Shown here: positions 1 to 11,612 of the stretch, piece by piece
Position numbering within the stretch: position 1 is the stretch's first letter
How the letters are laid out: each line of letters starts with the position of its first letter
The notes under the pieces: generated by a model
The model's database searches: none
Seen by the model: the letters and a program-made list of their open reading frames with translations, nothing else
Told to the model about the DNA's origin: nothing
Translations under genes and position numbers: made by a program
Assembly: GCA_024699855.1 (NCBI GenBank)
Contig: JAMPIQ010000003.1
Span: 7,626,001-7,690,000 of the forward strand
Reading direction: 5' to 3'
Source: Aphelenchoides besseyi
Lineage: Eukaryota > Nematoda > Chromadorea > Rhabditida > Aphelenchoididae
DNA: 64,000 bases

Positions 1-500
1 CGTAGGTTCCCGCTTTCAGGATTTCGTTGGTGATTCTATCGGGTCCCGGCGCTGTCGTTTTTGGATCTTCGGATTGCCGCCTCGACTTCGGACAGTAGAA
101 TCGGAGGGACTTCCATTGGCGGCCTATGATCTCGTATCAGCGGCACCTGTCGCTTTGGGGCGAACAAGGTGCTGTAGAATTTAAGACATCGGTTCTCCAT
201 GTCAATCCTCTTTATTAGTCGTTCTCCGCGGCGTCCAGGAGTTGCTTCATTCGGAACGCTTGGTGATCTTGCCATCTGTAATGTAATGACAAAAAGCAAT
301 AGGGAAAGACTGTCGCATTGCCTAACTCTCCGTTGTGTGTTGAATGGTGCCGATGAGTTACCAATCATCACTGAGGAAGTTCCAATTGCGTACAGATGTT
401 GAATCATACGAATTGTTAGTCCATCAACTCCGAATTGCTCCAGCGCTGTCCAAATTACCGTGTGACTGATCGTGTCAAAGACTTTTGTCGAGTTGATATC
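1..500 (-). mobile_element. Scrambled LINE (non-LTR) reverse-transcriptase remnant
   Basis: Read on the minus strand. About 500-240 encodes an RT palm-like segment ('KVFDTISH', then 'RRVRQCDSLS..LLF', matching the usual GVRQGDxLSPLLF motif). About 240-1 encodes a segment that normally lies upstream of it ('FYSTLFAPK', then 'APGPDRITNEILKAG' after a frameshift near base 45). The usual order is therefore reversed, meaning two fragments joined head to tail or a rearranged copy. RRVRQC replaces GVRQGD, and there is a frameshift, so it is not functional. The element abuts the promoter region of gene A near base 500. Confidence 0.75.
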
Positions 501-585
501 TCATCGTTTTCTGTTAACTCCTTTGCGTTCAGTTCGTGTTCAAGTCCGCTGAATAAGTATTAACTATTATAGATATTTTCCAAAG

Positions 586-1803
586 ATGACAGAAGATCAG
601 CGCCATGCCAAAAATAGCGCTTTGTTGCGATCAGAACGCAGTTTGATTAGCGTACTTGGTAGCATAGGATCAACCTGTATGTGCAACACTTATGGGGCTG
701 ATGATCGCTTCCTTATCGTCTTTGAATCCGACAGGCGAACAAACTGGATTGTGGACACATTCAATGACACCAAAAAGTATTTGAGATTCTAATCTTTTGA
801 TCATTTGATTTTTAGAGAAATCCACTTTGATTTTTCTGCCATCGAAGAAGAAAACAAGTTGGATGGTTGCGGGTTAGAAACACTGTACTTCATTGACAGT
901 TCAACAGTCTGTGGAGTCGTGTTCACCCGCACATATAGCCGAAGATATTGGTTCAAAGGCAACTTCAACATCGATTTTGTTTTGCGCATCAATGCCATTA
1001 ATTATTTGGGAGAACTTCACTACACTCTCGACACTCGCGCACAACCAACGACTTTGAATGCCCATTCAATCCACCATTTGTACTCCCACACCGTCGATTT
1101 GGCTAATGGGAATCTGTCCGAATTGAAGGTTACCAACATACCCTACGATCTTTGGTCACCCATAATTCGCGATGGTAAATTATTTGGGTTTCCGGTTGAT
1201 GAAAAGACAATCGTCAACACAAAGACGTTGTACGAGATCTCGTTGATTGACGGATCGAAAACTGAGCATGAAGTCAAGGAGGAGATCGATGTAGAGATCA
1301 GAAATAGTTTGGTAAGTTTACCATCTGTTATTTAGTTATAATATGTTCTGCAGGTTCCTTCTTTATGGACTAAGAACAATCTTCTGACAAGAATGTTCGA
1401 TCGAAACAACGATATTTCGACTATTTTAAAGTTCGACATTCTCCAGATGAAATGGGAGAAGACAAACATCGAGGTGGAAGGTCGAATAGAGTCCATGACT
1501 CTAACCGATGGGCTGCTCATCGTCTACGCGTTCAATTGGAAGAACGAATTGGAGCCATTTGGATGTGCTGATCGCGAAAAGGAATTCAACGAAGTTATCT
1601 ACCGTTTCCAATATGAGTAAGTTGATGAGAAGCTTCGAATATCAAAGTGTTGTTTTAGAACCGTAGACTCGTTGTCCAATTTGGCTTGGTTGTTAATGCA
1701 GCGCCATTCGATCCGGAATTCAAGTTTTCATGATTTTTTCCTGTCCAAAGTTCCGAAAACTCACAGACTTCGACCATTGTGGGACAGCAGGAAGAATGAC
1801 TGA
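586..1803 (+). CDS. Family gene A: unrecognised, possibly repeat/propeller-like protein
   Basis: Four exons: 586-776, 816-1,311, 1,354-1,618 and from about 1,663 to the TGA at 1,801-1,803. The introns are 39-44 bp with GTATTT/GTAAGT donors and TTTTAG/CTGCAG acceptors, and the frame is kept throughout. The protein is about 380 residues with no signal peptide or obvious membrane segment. Short recurring elements ('CNTYGADDRFLIVFE', 'GVVFTRTYSRRYWFKG', 'LWSPIIRDGKLFGFPVD', 'FDILQMKWEKTN') resemble blades of a beta-propeller or kelch-like fold; that is inference from pattern only. The same 5' sequence precedes pseudogene B, so the two are duplicated relatives. A diverged mirror copy lies at 62,581-63,799. 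I do not recognise the family. Confidence 0.7.
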
Positions 1804-2503
1804 TCTTGTCCGCTCGGTAATTCGAAATAGCTGTTTTCTTGAAAAATGTTTGACCAAAAGTCACAACATATTGTAATCAATTGTTTTAACAGTTAAATTG
1901 TAATCTTTTGTATTAGGATCAATGTCAGAATGTTTTGTTCTTTGAGTATTTTGTCTTCAGATACAAAGCTCGTTGTTTCTTATGTGTTTGTTCAATAAAA
2001 TAATCCAGAAATTCCTTCAAGAGTGAACCGTCGAAATAACAGTAGTTTTGTTTTACGGAAGCCCATCTTCCATGCACTTTCATTCTTTGCAATCGTTGTT
2101 TCTACGATTGCCAACAACATCTCAATTCAAGCCGATGCGAATAATTCGGTTCGTTTGGGTTCAAATTGTTACAAATAACTGTCTGTTTCGTATTAAAAAA
2201 GAATGAATCACAGGTGCTATTAAAGAGTCAACCAACTCAACTTTTGAATTCATTCGTTACTCCACTAAGATTCTGAAGAAATAACCGATTCGTCTTTAAT
2301 GGAAATCTAGTTTATTAGTAAAACAAGTACAAGTTCGAATACGCGAAATACAATAATTGGGAGATGACTGATAAAAGAAAGTCCAACTGTTGACTAGTCC
2401 CCAATCAGCAATCGGACCTTCCGTTTGTAGTCAGCAGCCGGGACCTTCAAATCAAAGTGTGAATTTAGAGGATACAATAATGAAGTGGACGAAAACAGAT
2501 TCA
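1804..2503. other. Spacer between gene A and 28S 3' end
   Basis: AT-rich sequence with no convincing gene. It contains the 3' region of gene A and presumably the 3' external transcribed spacer of the minus-strand rRNA unit. It is nearly identical to the mirror segment at about 61,881-62,580 apart from scattered substitutions. I see no tandem repeats of the kind usual in rDNA intergenic spacers. Confidence 0.5.
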
Positions 2504-2920
2504 TCCGATCAAAGGGTAGTCTCAACAGATCGCAGCGTAAAGACTGCTCTGCTGCTTACAACCCCTTGACCAGTAGTCAAGTCGTATTCAAGCGATCTTG
2601 CACCCCGACATTACACCACACAAAGTCGTATGGAATCGACAACCAAGCGGTAGTTAAACCACGAGGCAAGGTCAACTATGGGGTTTGAGCTACGCCGCAC
2701 GCGAGTGCAACGCATAAGAGTACCGCCCGACACCGGGGCACGAGAGTATTGTCAACCTGACTAGACGGGCTTCCAACTTAGAGGCATTCAGTTGTAATCC
2801 CCCAGATGGTAGCGTCGCACCAGCGTCCGATCGGACGAGCGCATAAACCAATTGTCTGAACCTGCTGTTCCTCTCGTACTAAGCAGGATTACTATTGCAA
2901 CAACGAATTCGACAGTAGGA

Positions 2921-2967
<47 letters not shown>

Positions 2968-3009
2968 ATTAGTGGGTGAACAATCCAACGCTTTGCGCAT
3001 TCTGCTACG

Positions 3010-3047
<38 letters not shown>

Positions 3048-3070
3048 AACGTCGCTATGGACGCTTGGCT

Positions 3071-3117
<47 letters not shown>

Positions 3118-3485
3118 GTAAACTTTACAAATCAAAAGGATCGATAGGCCACGCTTTCGCGGTCTGTATTCGTACTGGAAATCAAGATCAAGTAAGCTTT
3201 TGTCCTTTTACTCTACGTAAGGTTTCCGTCCTTACTGAGCTTACCTTAGGACACCTACGTTACTGTTTGATAGATGTACCGCCCCAGTCAAACTCCCCGC
3301 CTGACACTGTCTTCGGCGCGGGTCGTCCGTTCGCACGAACTTAACACCAAACACAAGCACACCGCGAAGGCGTGCGTTTCCCGTCTAACCGAATAAGTAA
3401 GGAAACGATGAAAGTAGTGGTATTTCATTGGCGTGCCGAAACACTCCCACTTATGCTACACCATGCATGATTCTTCACAAAGTCA

Positions 3486-3523
<38 letters not shown>

Positions 3524-3530
3524 GTCTTTG

Positions 3531-3570
<40 letters not shown>

Positions 3571-3603
3571 TTAGGGACAGTGGGAATCTCGTTAATCCAT
3601 TCG

Positions 3604-3681
<78 letters not shown>

Positions 3682-5790
3682 AATCAAATTTCCTTAATAT
3701 AACATTCAGAGCACTGGGCAGAAATCAGAGACGGTCAACGTCTTTCGAAGACCATCCGTCTCCTCTGTTTTAATTAGACAGTCGGATTCCCCGAGTCCGT
3801 ACCAGTTCTAGATACGCTCGTTAAGCGTCTACCGCAACTCGCCGACAACCGCGAAGCCGTCGGGAGCGAAGCCGAAGCCTTCCACCGTCGGACCACGCCA
3901 CTAGCCCACGCGGTCTTGCGACCACGCAGTCACGGACGCATTCCAACGGCCTCACGCAACGACCCGATAGACCCGAGCTCTAGAGCCAATTCTTTTCCCA
4001 AAGTTACGAATCTAATTTGCCGACTTCCCTTATCTACATTATTCTATCAACTAGAGGCTGTTCACCTTGGAGACCTGCTGCGGATATTGGTACGAACGAG
4101 CGAGAAATTCATCGAGCCTCCCCTGCCTTTTCACGGACCACATGAAGCACTCGGAATGGCGCCGTAACCGCGCCACTCTACAACCCCAACAACCATATCT
4201 CCGGATGAACCGATTCCATGGTCACGCGAGTTTAAACCAGAAAAGAGATCTCTGGTCCGGGCCTCATGCAGCGTCGACAGGTTCGTTTGCGTTGCCGCGC
4301 TCGTCGCCGCCAAAGCGACGACATCTCCTCGTCTCGATGCGGGAATATTAACCCGCTTCCCTTTCGGCACACGCGACGCAATCCACAAGTGGAAGTTGAA
4401 CGTCGCCACTTCAAAACCAGCCTTAGCCTGTGCCTTAGGATCGATTAACCCACGTACAATCACTGTGCACGCGGAACCCTTCTCCACTTCAGTCTTCAAG
4501 GATCTCACTTGAATATTTGCTACTACAACCAAGATCTGCACTCGTGACGGCTCCAGTCGAGCTCACGCTCCGCACCTTCGACGCCATCACGACAACCTTC
4601 CTACTCGTTGAGAGATTGGGCACCATCTCAAACAACGGCCGAGTATAGGTCCTCCGCTCCAGCGCCATCCATTTTCAGGGCTAGTTGCTTCGGCAGGTGG
4701 GTTGTTACACATTCCTTAGCGGTTTCCGACTTCCATGGCCACCGTCCTGCTGTCTATAGCAACCAACACCTTTTATGGGGTCTAATGAGCGGAGAGTCTG
4801 GCACCTTAACTCGGCGTTTGGTTCATCCCACATCGCCAGTTCTGCTTACCAAAAATGGCCCACTTGGAGCACATGCAATCAAAGTCGCGTGTTCAAATCG
4901 AGAAACACCGACATCATAACCATTTAGAGTATGAGAATAGTTTGAGAATAATACATCCCAATGACTCTAATCGTTCGCTTTACCGAGTATATCTGCTTCG
5001 ATTGTGCACCAGCTATCCTGAGGGAAACTTCGGAAGGAACCAGCTACTAGATGGTTCGATTAGTCTTGCGCCCCTATACCCAAATCAGACGATCGATTTG
5101 CACGTCAGAACCGCTTCGGACTTCCACCAGAGTTTCCTCTGGCTTCATCCTGTTCGGGCATAGTTCACCATCTTTCGGGTCTCAAAGCGTACGCTCAACC
5201 TCCGCAACAGAACAAGTCCTAGTCACGGGGCGATGTTGCGCGCCGGACGTCGAAACGCCCAACGCTCACATCGTCGACATCCAATGTCTCACTTTCATTA
5301 CGCCTTTGAGTTTCGCAGCTCAATGACTCGCGTACACCTTAAACTCCTTGGTCCGTGTTTCAAGACGGGTCGAATGGGTGACCGACTATACACCGAGTCG
5401 AGTGCCGGGGCAACGAACGCCGATCGTAGGCCGCGGAAACGGAAGACACATGTGCCATCCGCAACCACAACTCACAACCGACGCCCATCGCGAATTCACC
5501 CGCACTCCACAACAGCGAGCCAACATCACCTGCTATCCGAACGCACAGGATTCTCGAGTCCGAAAACCCGAGTCCTCTATACGCCCTTCCGGCAGCGACA
5601 TCGACCCACTCGGCGCACTCCGCACGCAAATGCATCCAACGAGCACAACAACAACACTCCTAGACAACCTTGCGGAATGTCGTCGAAGCGATTGCAGTGT
5701 CGCGGGATTGAATACGCACAAGATACGTCAGCTCCATTCGCTTCCATTATATCGGTTTCACGTTCTCTTGCACTCTCTTTTGCTTTTCAA

Positions 5791-5823
<33 letters not shown>

Positions 5824-6176
5824 TGCTATCGGTCTCGTGGTCGTATTTAGCCTTAGGTGAAGTTTACCACCCGCTTTGGGCTGCGTTTCCAAACAACCCG
5901 ACTCCCAGAGAAACGAATTCGTCGACGCCGTTCGGCCGTACTGGTGTGAAACCATCTGTGCAGCCGCTTTCCAGCGAAACTTGGACCAAAACACACGCCG
6001 ACGATGCTCGCTCTCCAAACGCTACACCGACACTCGTCCGTCAGAACGAGCGTCTTAAGCGCTGGGCTAGTCCCTTTTCACTCGCAGTTACTGGGGGAAT
6101 CCTTGTTAGTTTCTTTTCCTCTGCTTACTGATATGCTTAAGTTCAGCAGGTGGTCATACGCAACTCAGGTGGATTT
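2504..6176 (-). rRNA. 28S (LSU) ribosomal RNA, left copy
   Basis: On the minus strand it starts just after ITS2 with the conserved 'cctgctgaacttaagcatat' core near 6,150-6,125. It contains invariant LSU blocks such as the sarcin/ricin-loop region 'agtacgagaggaac' (about 2,872-2,885) and the 'gacagtgtcaggcggggagtt' region near 3,300. Length is about 3.67 kb, in the normal nematode range; the 3' end near 2,504 is approximate. Compared with the right copy there is a 6-nt length difference in an expansion region near 5,780 and single-base indels near 5,995 and 6,030. Long open frames across this region are not genes. Confidence 0.93.
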
Positions 6177-6484
6177 CAACCAATCAAATGGTCAGTGTCA
6201 TCAATCGCACTGCCGACATCCGAACAACAACTCGCAAAGACCTTCTCAATAACAGCCGAGCATCTCAATTGTGGAATCAAGTCACTCAAAGCCGTACAGA
6301 TCGAAAGCCAATCGAATCATGTTCCTTGCACATGGACATCGTTCGAACAGTACTAACAACGTAATCACAGGCCTACTCCAAAGAATAGCCACCAAAGCGA
6401 ACACGTCAACTGCATTCCGTGGGGAAGAGTCGACGATTCGATGGCGAAAACCATTACACAATGCATTTGGCTTCCCTTTCCATG
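6177..6484 (-). other. ITS2, left copy
   Basis: Internal transcribed spacer between the 5.8S and 28S genes on the minus strand, about 308 nt. Assigned by position between the conserved 5.8S end and LSU start. No gene. Confidence 0.75.
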
Positions 6485-6653
6485 AAAACACCCTGAGCTG
6501 CGTATGTCGAAGGGCAGAACCCGACGACGCAATATGCAATCGAAAACAAGGCACTCGTAATATCTGTAATTCGTGCTTATTAACGCAATTCACTGCGTTC
6601 TTCATCGACCCACGAGCCAAGTGATTCACCGACATAACTTGCTCGATTAGTTG
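6485..6653 (-). rRNA. 5.8S ribosomal RNA, left copy
   Basis: On the minus strand it contains the universal 'cgatgaagaacgcag' core and 'cacgaattacaga', and ends in 'ctcagggtgttt', similar to the C. elegans 5.8S end 'tcagggttgtt'. Length is about 169 nt. End positions are estimated by comparison with remembered nematode 5.8S landmarks. Confidence 0.85.
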
Positions 6654-6932
6654 GCATTGAACGAATTGAAAATGGGTTGTTGGTTCTGGGTGCCCGACCG
6701 GGTCATCAACTCTAAACACCGCCGAAGCGGCGTCTACTATTGGACATCGTCGCAGCCACGGACGTGGAACACAACTGCTCAATCCAACATAGAGGCCCAG
6801 AGAAGCCGTTTGTGAGAACTGAAATCTCTTCGACGAGGAAGAGACCAGTGATCGGGAAATACCGAGTGCTTCACGACGACCGTCGAATATCCGCACCACG
6901 GCACTCCGAACTCGATTGTTTGCTTCGATACC
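6654..6932 (-). other. ITS1, left copy
   Basis: Spacer of about 279 nt between the 18S 3' end and the 5.8S. Defined by its neighbours; no other feature seen. Confidence 0.75.
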
Positions 6933-7079
6933 TGATCTTGCAGCAGGTTCACCTACTGCAACCTTGTTACGACTTTTCCCCGGTTCAAGCCGTTGCGATT
7001 AAGCCACTTTCCAGCAAACGACATGCCGAAACATGAGCGAACGCCGGTCCGTGGATTTCTCGAAACAACTCAGTCCCGG

Positions 7080-7116
<37 letters not shown>

Positions 7117-7557
7117 ATCAATGCGAGTTGATGACTCGCATTTACTTGGAATTCCTCGTTCATGAGTGAAAATTTCAACACTCAATTCCAGCCATAATAA
7201 TATCTCAACTGTTTGCCATCTCCTCTCGGAGTAGGACAATCACGCTGATACCACCATTGTAGCACGCGTGCGGCCCCGAACATCTAAGGGCATCACAGAC
7301 CTGTTATTGCGCCATTTCTTGAGGCTAAGAACCACGAATCCCGCTAAGAAATGATCGTCGACAAACGAATCAATCGACGCACTAGTTAGCAGTCGGCGTC
7401 TCGCTCGTTATCGCAATAAAGCAGACACTTCGTTAGCACGAACTAAGAACGGCCATGCACCACCATCCACCGAATCATGAAAGAGCTATCGGTCTGTCAA
7501 TCCTCACGATGTGCTGGCCGGGTGAGGTTTCCCGTGTTGAGTCAAATTAAGCCGCAA

Positions 7558-7604
<47 letters not shown>

Positions 7605-8701
7605 TTTGCAACCATACTTCCCCCGGAACCGAAAGACTTTCGTTTCCGGAAACCCGCTCGCTTATGAACTCGAATCCACAAGCGAATTGGTAGTTGGCAT
7701 CATTTACGGTCAGAACTAGGGCGGTATCTAATCGCCTTCGAACCTCTGACTTTCGTTCTTGATTAATGAAAACACTCTTGGCAAATGCCTTCGCTTTAGT
7801 GCGTCTCGCTACGGTCCTCGAATTTCACCTCTCGCGCAGCGATACGAATGCCCCCGGCTGTTCCTGTTAACCATTGTTTCAGCCGACAAAACCAATAAAA
7901 CTCGGCCGCAACCTTGTTCCATTATTCCATGCACCGGTATTCAGTCGTAAGACCCGCCTTGAGCACTTAAGCCGTTCAAAGTAATCCTGCGCATCACCGA
8001 CCCGAAGGCCCGAAAACGCGCAAAATACCGCCCACGAGTGACGCCCCGTTAAGACGCACCCCGAACGGTTCAACAATCCAACTATGAACTTTTTAACCGC
8101 AACAATAATTCTATGTATTACGAGAGCTGGAATTACCGCGGCTGCTGGCACCAGACTTGCCCTCTCGTAGATACTCGTTAAATTGTCTACATTGTACCCA
8201 TTCCAATGTCCGACCTCAGAGAGAACGGACTCGTTATTTCTCGTCACTACCTCATCGTATTGATATTGGGTAATTTTCGCGCCCCTGCTGCTATCCTTAG
8301 ACATATTCGCCGTTTTTAAGGCGGATTCTCCGGAGTCAAACCCTGATTCTCCGTTACCCGTTAGAACCATGGCAGTCCAATACACTGCCAACCAGTTGAT
8401 AGGGCAGATACTCGAATGAAACTTCGCCGACACAAGATCGTGCGATACGCAGTATTATCCAGAGTTAGCAAAAGGACTAACGAATAGTTTTGCTCCAATA
8501 ATAGCAATGCAACCCGAAGGCCGCAGCTGTTCGCATGTATTGGCTCCAGAATTACCGCAGTTATCCATTTAAGTCATAGAACAAGTAGATTATATCTGTT
8601 GTAATGAGCCGTTCGCAGTTTCGCTTTATAACGCTCTACTTACACATGCATGGCTAAATCTTTGAAAGAAACACATCAGTTCAGCCAGGATCAACCAGAT
8701 T
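6933..8701 (-). rRNA. 18S (SSU) ribosomal RNA, left copy
   Basis: The 3' end on the minus strand has the conserved 'gtaggtgaacctgctgcaagatca'-type terminus; the 5' end reads 'aatctggttgatcctgg'. Internal landmarks include 'gccagcagccgcggtaattcc' (near 8,130-8,150) and 'gtacacaccgcccgtcgct' (near 7,083-7,101). Length is about 1,769 nt. This copy carries two extra G residues (minus strand) at about 8,281-8,285, inside the nearly invariant 'agcagcaggcgcg' element that is regular in the right copy. It also differs by one base in a C run near 8,045 and in an A run near 7,895. It may be a pseudogene copy, or these may be sequence errors. Confidence 0.95.
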
Positions 8702-10150
8702 AGTGGGTTCGCCATTCGAAAATGTGCTCACTCACCGCGACTCCTCGAATGCACTCGATTCGTCGCCTCTGCTCACCGGGAGTCCGAATTGCTCGGCTCC
8801 CAGAACCAACACCATCGCACTGCAAGATCCCTGGTCGTTCGCACGACACTCGTCTCACTGCTTTCTCGAAACCGAGCACCCACCGCCAAGCGGGCGCTCG
8901 TTCGTCTTTTCACTCACAACCGCCGTGAATTCGAATAAAACCATCTTTCGATCGTGGAGCGCACCAGTCGACAGCGCCGAAGAGCTCTGGACACTCGAAA
9001 GCATCGCTCTCCGACCGACCGCCAACCCGCACGCAGCATTCAACGGGACCTCTCAGCAAACGCCGATTCTTTCCCTCCCCTACGAAGTTGGAAAGATCTT
9101 CTCGCCCGTCAAATAACCGAACAGCGTGCGCCTTTTTTCCGCCCGCCCGCGGAGCGTTCAAATTTGAATGCGTTTCGGATCGATGGATTCCTGTACCCGT
9201 CCACTTTGTAATTCAGATTGTTCCCCATCAAAATACCTTCAAAATGAACCCTCACTCGACTATAAAAAACCAAAATTAACGTCTCACCCGCCTTTCAACT
9301 TTAAAGCGCTTCCTTCATTTCGTGCATATCATTTTGACTCTTCGCGACCACGAGACTTCTCACTGCCTAAATTTTGTTCATTTCGATAGTCTTTGTTGTG
9401 CAATTCACTCACCAAACTTGAATCACTTTCAGCGTCCGCTCATTTCAAACCGAAAGACGAACTTTAAACTCACACTCCAATTTCAAGGTTTAATTCCAGT
9501 CTACAACTTCATTCCCAATTTCTAAACGACCTTTTAGTCAATCAACACCCGTGATTCAGTCGACTGATTGAAAACTCTCATTCTTTATTCGCGCCACCGC
9601 TCACTCACTCGCTTCTCCAATCGAGTCTTTTTTCTCTCCCGCAAGCGAGTGTCCTTCATTCGCAGAAACGAGTGCTGACTCGATTCCCGCAAAACGACCC
9701 TCTTTTGGACACTTGTTTTTGGGAGTGCAGTCTTTAACTTGTTCGATGAGAACATCGATGGAACGGCACAGTGAAGGAATCTGAAAAAACACAGAATGAG
9801 TCCGATCGCAAAAACAACTACCACTCGCAACCTTTGAACAAATCGAAATGAGAACTGAAACCAAAAAGTTATGCATGTCAATACAACTTGAAATCTCATC
9901 TACGAACTTATCGTTCAATCACGACGACTATTTCTTATCTTCTCGATCCTTATAATTCAACTGCAATCAACAGATGGACTAGGAACTTGTCGAAGAGGAT
10001 ATGCACGCAACTTATTGATCGAAAAACCTCCTGATCAATTCAGTGTGAGAGGCTTGTGTGTTGGCAAGTTTACTTGAAAACATTCGATCTAATAGTTTTA
10101 ACGCAAATCGGTCTATCGGTGGATACAGCTCGATCTTCCGGTTCATAAAT
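8702..10150 (-). other. 5' external/intergenic rDNA spacer, left copy
   Basis: About 1.45 kb upstream of the 18S with no protein gene I can support. It should hold the 5' external transcribed spacer and RNA polymerase I promoter, but I cannot place the start site. The mirror copy (about 54,240-55,688) differs by homopolymer lengths and rare substitutions, for example 'caccgcg' here against 'caccacg' there near 8,735. Confidence 0.5.
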
Positions 10151-10269
10151 TGGGCTCCTAAACGGTGTTGTTGAGTTTATATCTCATCGTTTTCTGTTAA
10201 CTTCTTTGCTTTCAGTTCGTGTTCAAGTCCTGTGAATAAGAACCGATTATCAGAGATTCTTTTCCAGCA

Positions 10270-11612
10270 ATGGCAAATGAAACTCAACACTATGCTCGCG
10301 CGATTCTTTTGGAAGAGTATCGCGATGGCACGGAAGTCGAGAAAGTTCGCGCAGAGCTGGGACCAAACATGATTGCTCGAGAAGATGCCGTGTTTTGGTA
10401 CGAACAGTTCAGAGGTGGAAACAAGACGATCGCCGGAAATTCTAACGTTTCTGATCGTTGCTTCATCGAAAATGACACTTTCTTGCCATCAAAACGCAAT
10501 CTAGTTGGCGTACTGTATAGCAACGGCCACGCTTTAACGTGCAACCCCTATGGCGCTGACAGCCGTTTCAAAATTGTCTGTGAACTCGACATGCGCAAAT
10601 CCTGGATGGTGGACACGTTCAATAGAACCAAAAAGTAATTTGAGATTCTAATCTTTTGATCATTTTATTTTTAGAGAAGTTCACATCGATTCGTTTGCCA
10701 TTAAGAAACGAATTGACCCGCCTTGTTGCTGTTTGCAAAGGCTTATTTTATTGATTGTCCAGCAGTCTGCGGAGTCGGGTGCAGTTACCTGAATATGAAA
10801 AAATTTTGATTCAAAGGCGAATTTGACGACAATATGTTTTGCGCCTCGACACGGTCAAAATCTTTAAAGGGCTTTCTTTTGCTCTCGACACTCGCGCACA
10901 ACCGACGACATTGACGAATTTCTGGAACCGACGTGTCTTCTCCTACACTGTGGACTTGGCGAATGGAAATCTGTCCGAATTGAAAGTTATCGACATGCAA
11001 CACACGCTCTGGTCTCCCATAGACCGCAATGGTAAGTTATTCGGATTTCCGGTTGACGACAAAAACCGCGTGAACACAAGAAGTTACTCGAGATTTCGTT
11101 AGTTGACGGATCGAAAACTGAGCACGAAGTCTAGGGAGAGATCGATAGTAAGGTCCGCACTTATTTGGTAAGTTTACCATCGGTTATTCAGTTATACTTT
11201 GTTTCTCAGCATCCTTATTTGTGGACTAATAACAAGCTTCTGTTCGGAGTATTTGATCGACTCAACGATGTTTCGACTGTATATAAATTTGACATCCTTC
11301 GGATGAAATGGGAGAGAACAAACATGAAGGTGGCAGATGAAATAGAATCAATGACTAGCCGATGGTTTGCTCATTGTTCACGCGTTCAGTCGGAAGGACA
11401 AATCAAACCAAATCTACCGTTTCCAATATGAGTAAGTTGATGAGAAGCTTCAAATATCAAACTGTTGTTTTAGAACCGTAGACTCGTTGTCCAATCTGAT
11501 GTGGTTGTCAGTGCACGCCATTCGATCCGGAATCCGAGTTTTCATGATTTTTTTCTGTCCAAAGTTCCGAAAACTCACAGACTTCGACCATTGTGGGCAG
11601 CAGAAATCATGA
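10270..11612 (+). pseudogene. Family pseudogene B: HTH-like first exon plus broken gene-A-like body
   Basis: Exon 1 (10,270-10,634) is open and begins with about 50 residues ('ILLEEYRDGTEVEKVRAELG...FWYEQFRGGN') that resemble the Mos1-type HTH_48 domain found at the N-terminus of many nematode proteins; that assignment is by pattern only. It continues into the gene-A motif 'CNPYGADSRFKIV'. The GTAATT donor and TTTTAG acceptor at 10,674 match gene A. Exon 2 is broken: frame shifts near 10,735, an in-frame TGA near 10,806 and further shifts, and a stop at about 11,132 in the acidic segment. The later exons (about 11,205-11,612) align with gene A but lack part of it. The mirror copy carries the same breaks. 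Confidence 0.7.

Noticed and set aside
4131..4541. Open frame of 136 codons on the minus strand (and its mirror at 59,842-60,252)
   Set aside because: Lies fully inside the 28S rRNA gene; open by chance in rRNA sequence.
5233..5860. Overlapping plus-strand frames of 170-205 codons (and mirror 58,528-59,149)
   Set aside because: Inside the 28S rRNA expansion region; basic, Arg/His-rich translation typical of antisense rRNA.
6282..6899. Minus-strand frame of 205 codons (and mirror at 57,615-58,106)
   Set aside because: Spans ITS2, 5.8S and ITS1; not a protein gene.
7879..8433. Minus-strand frame of 184 codons in 18S
   Set aside because: Within the SSU rRNA gene; its right counterpart is broken by small indels.
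8703..9116. Frame of 137-155 codons upstream of 18S, present in both arms
   Set aside because: Runs through the 5' spacer and into 18S in the right copy; no splice signals or family; most likely spacer sequence.
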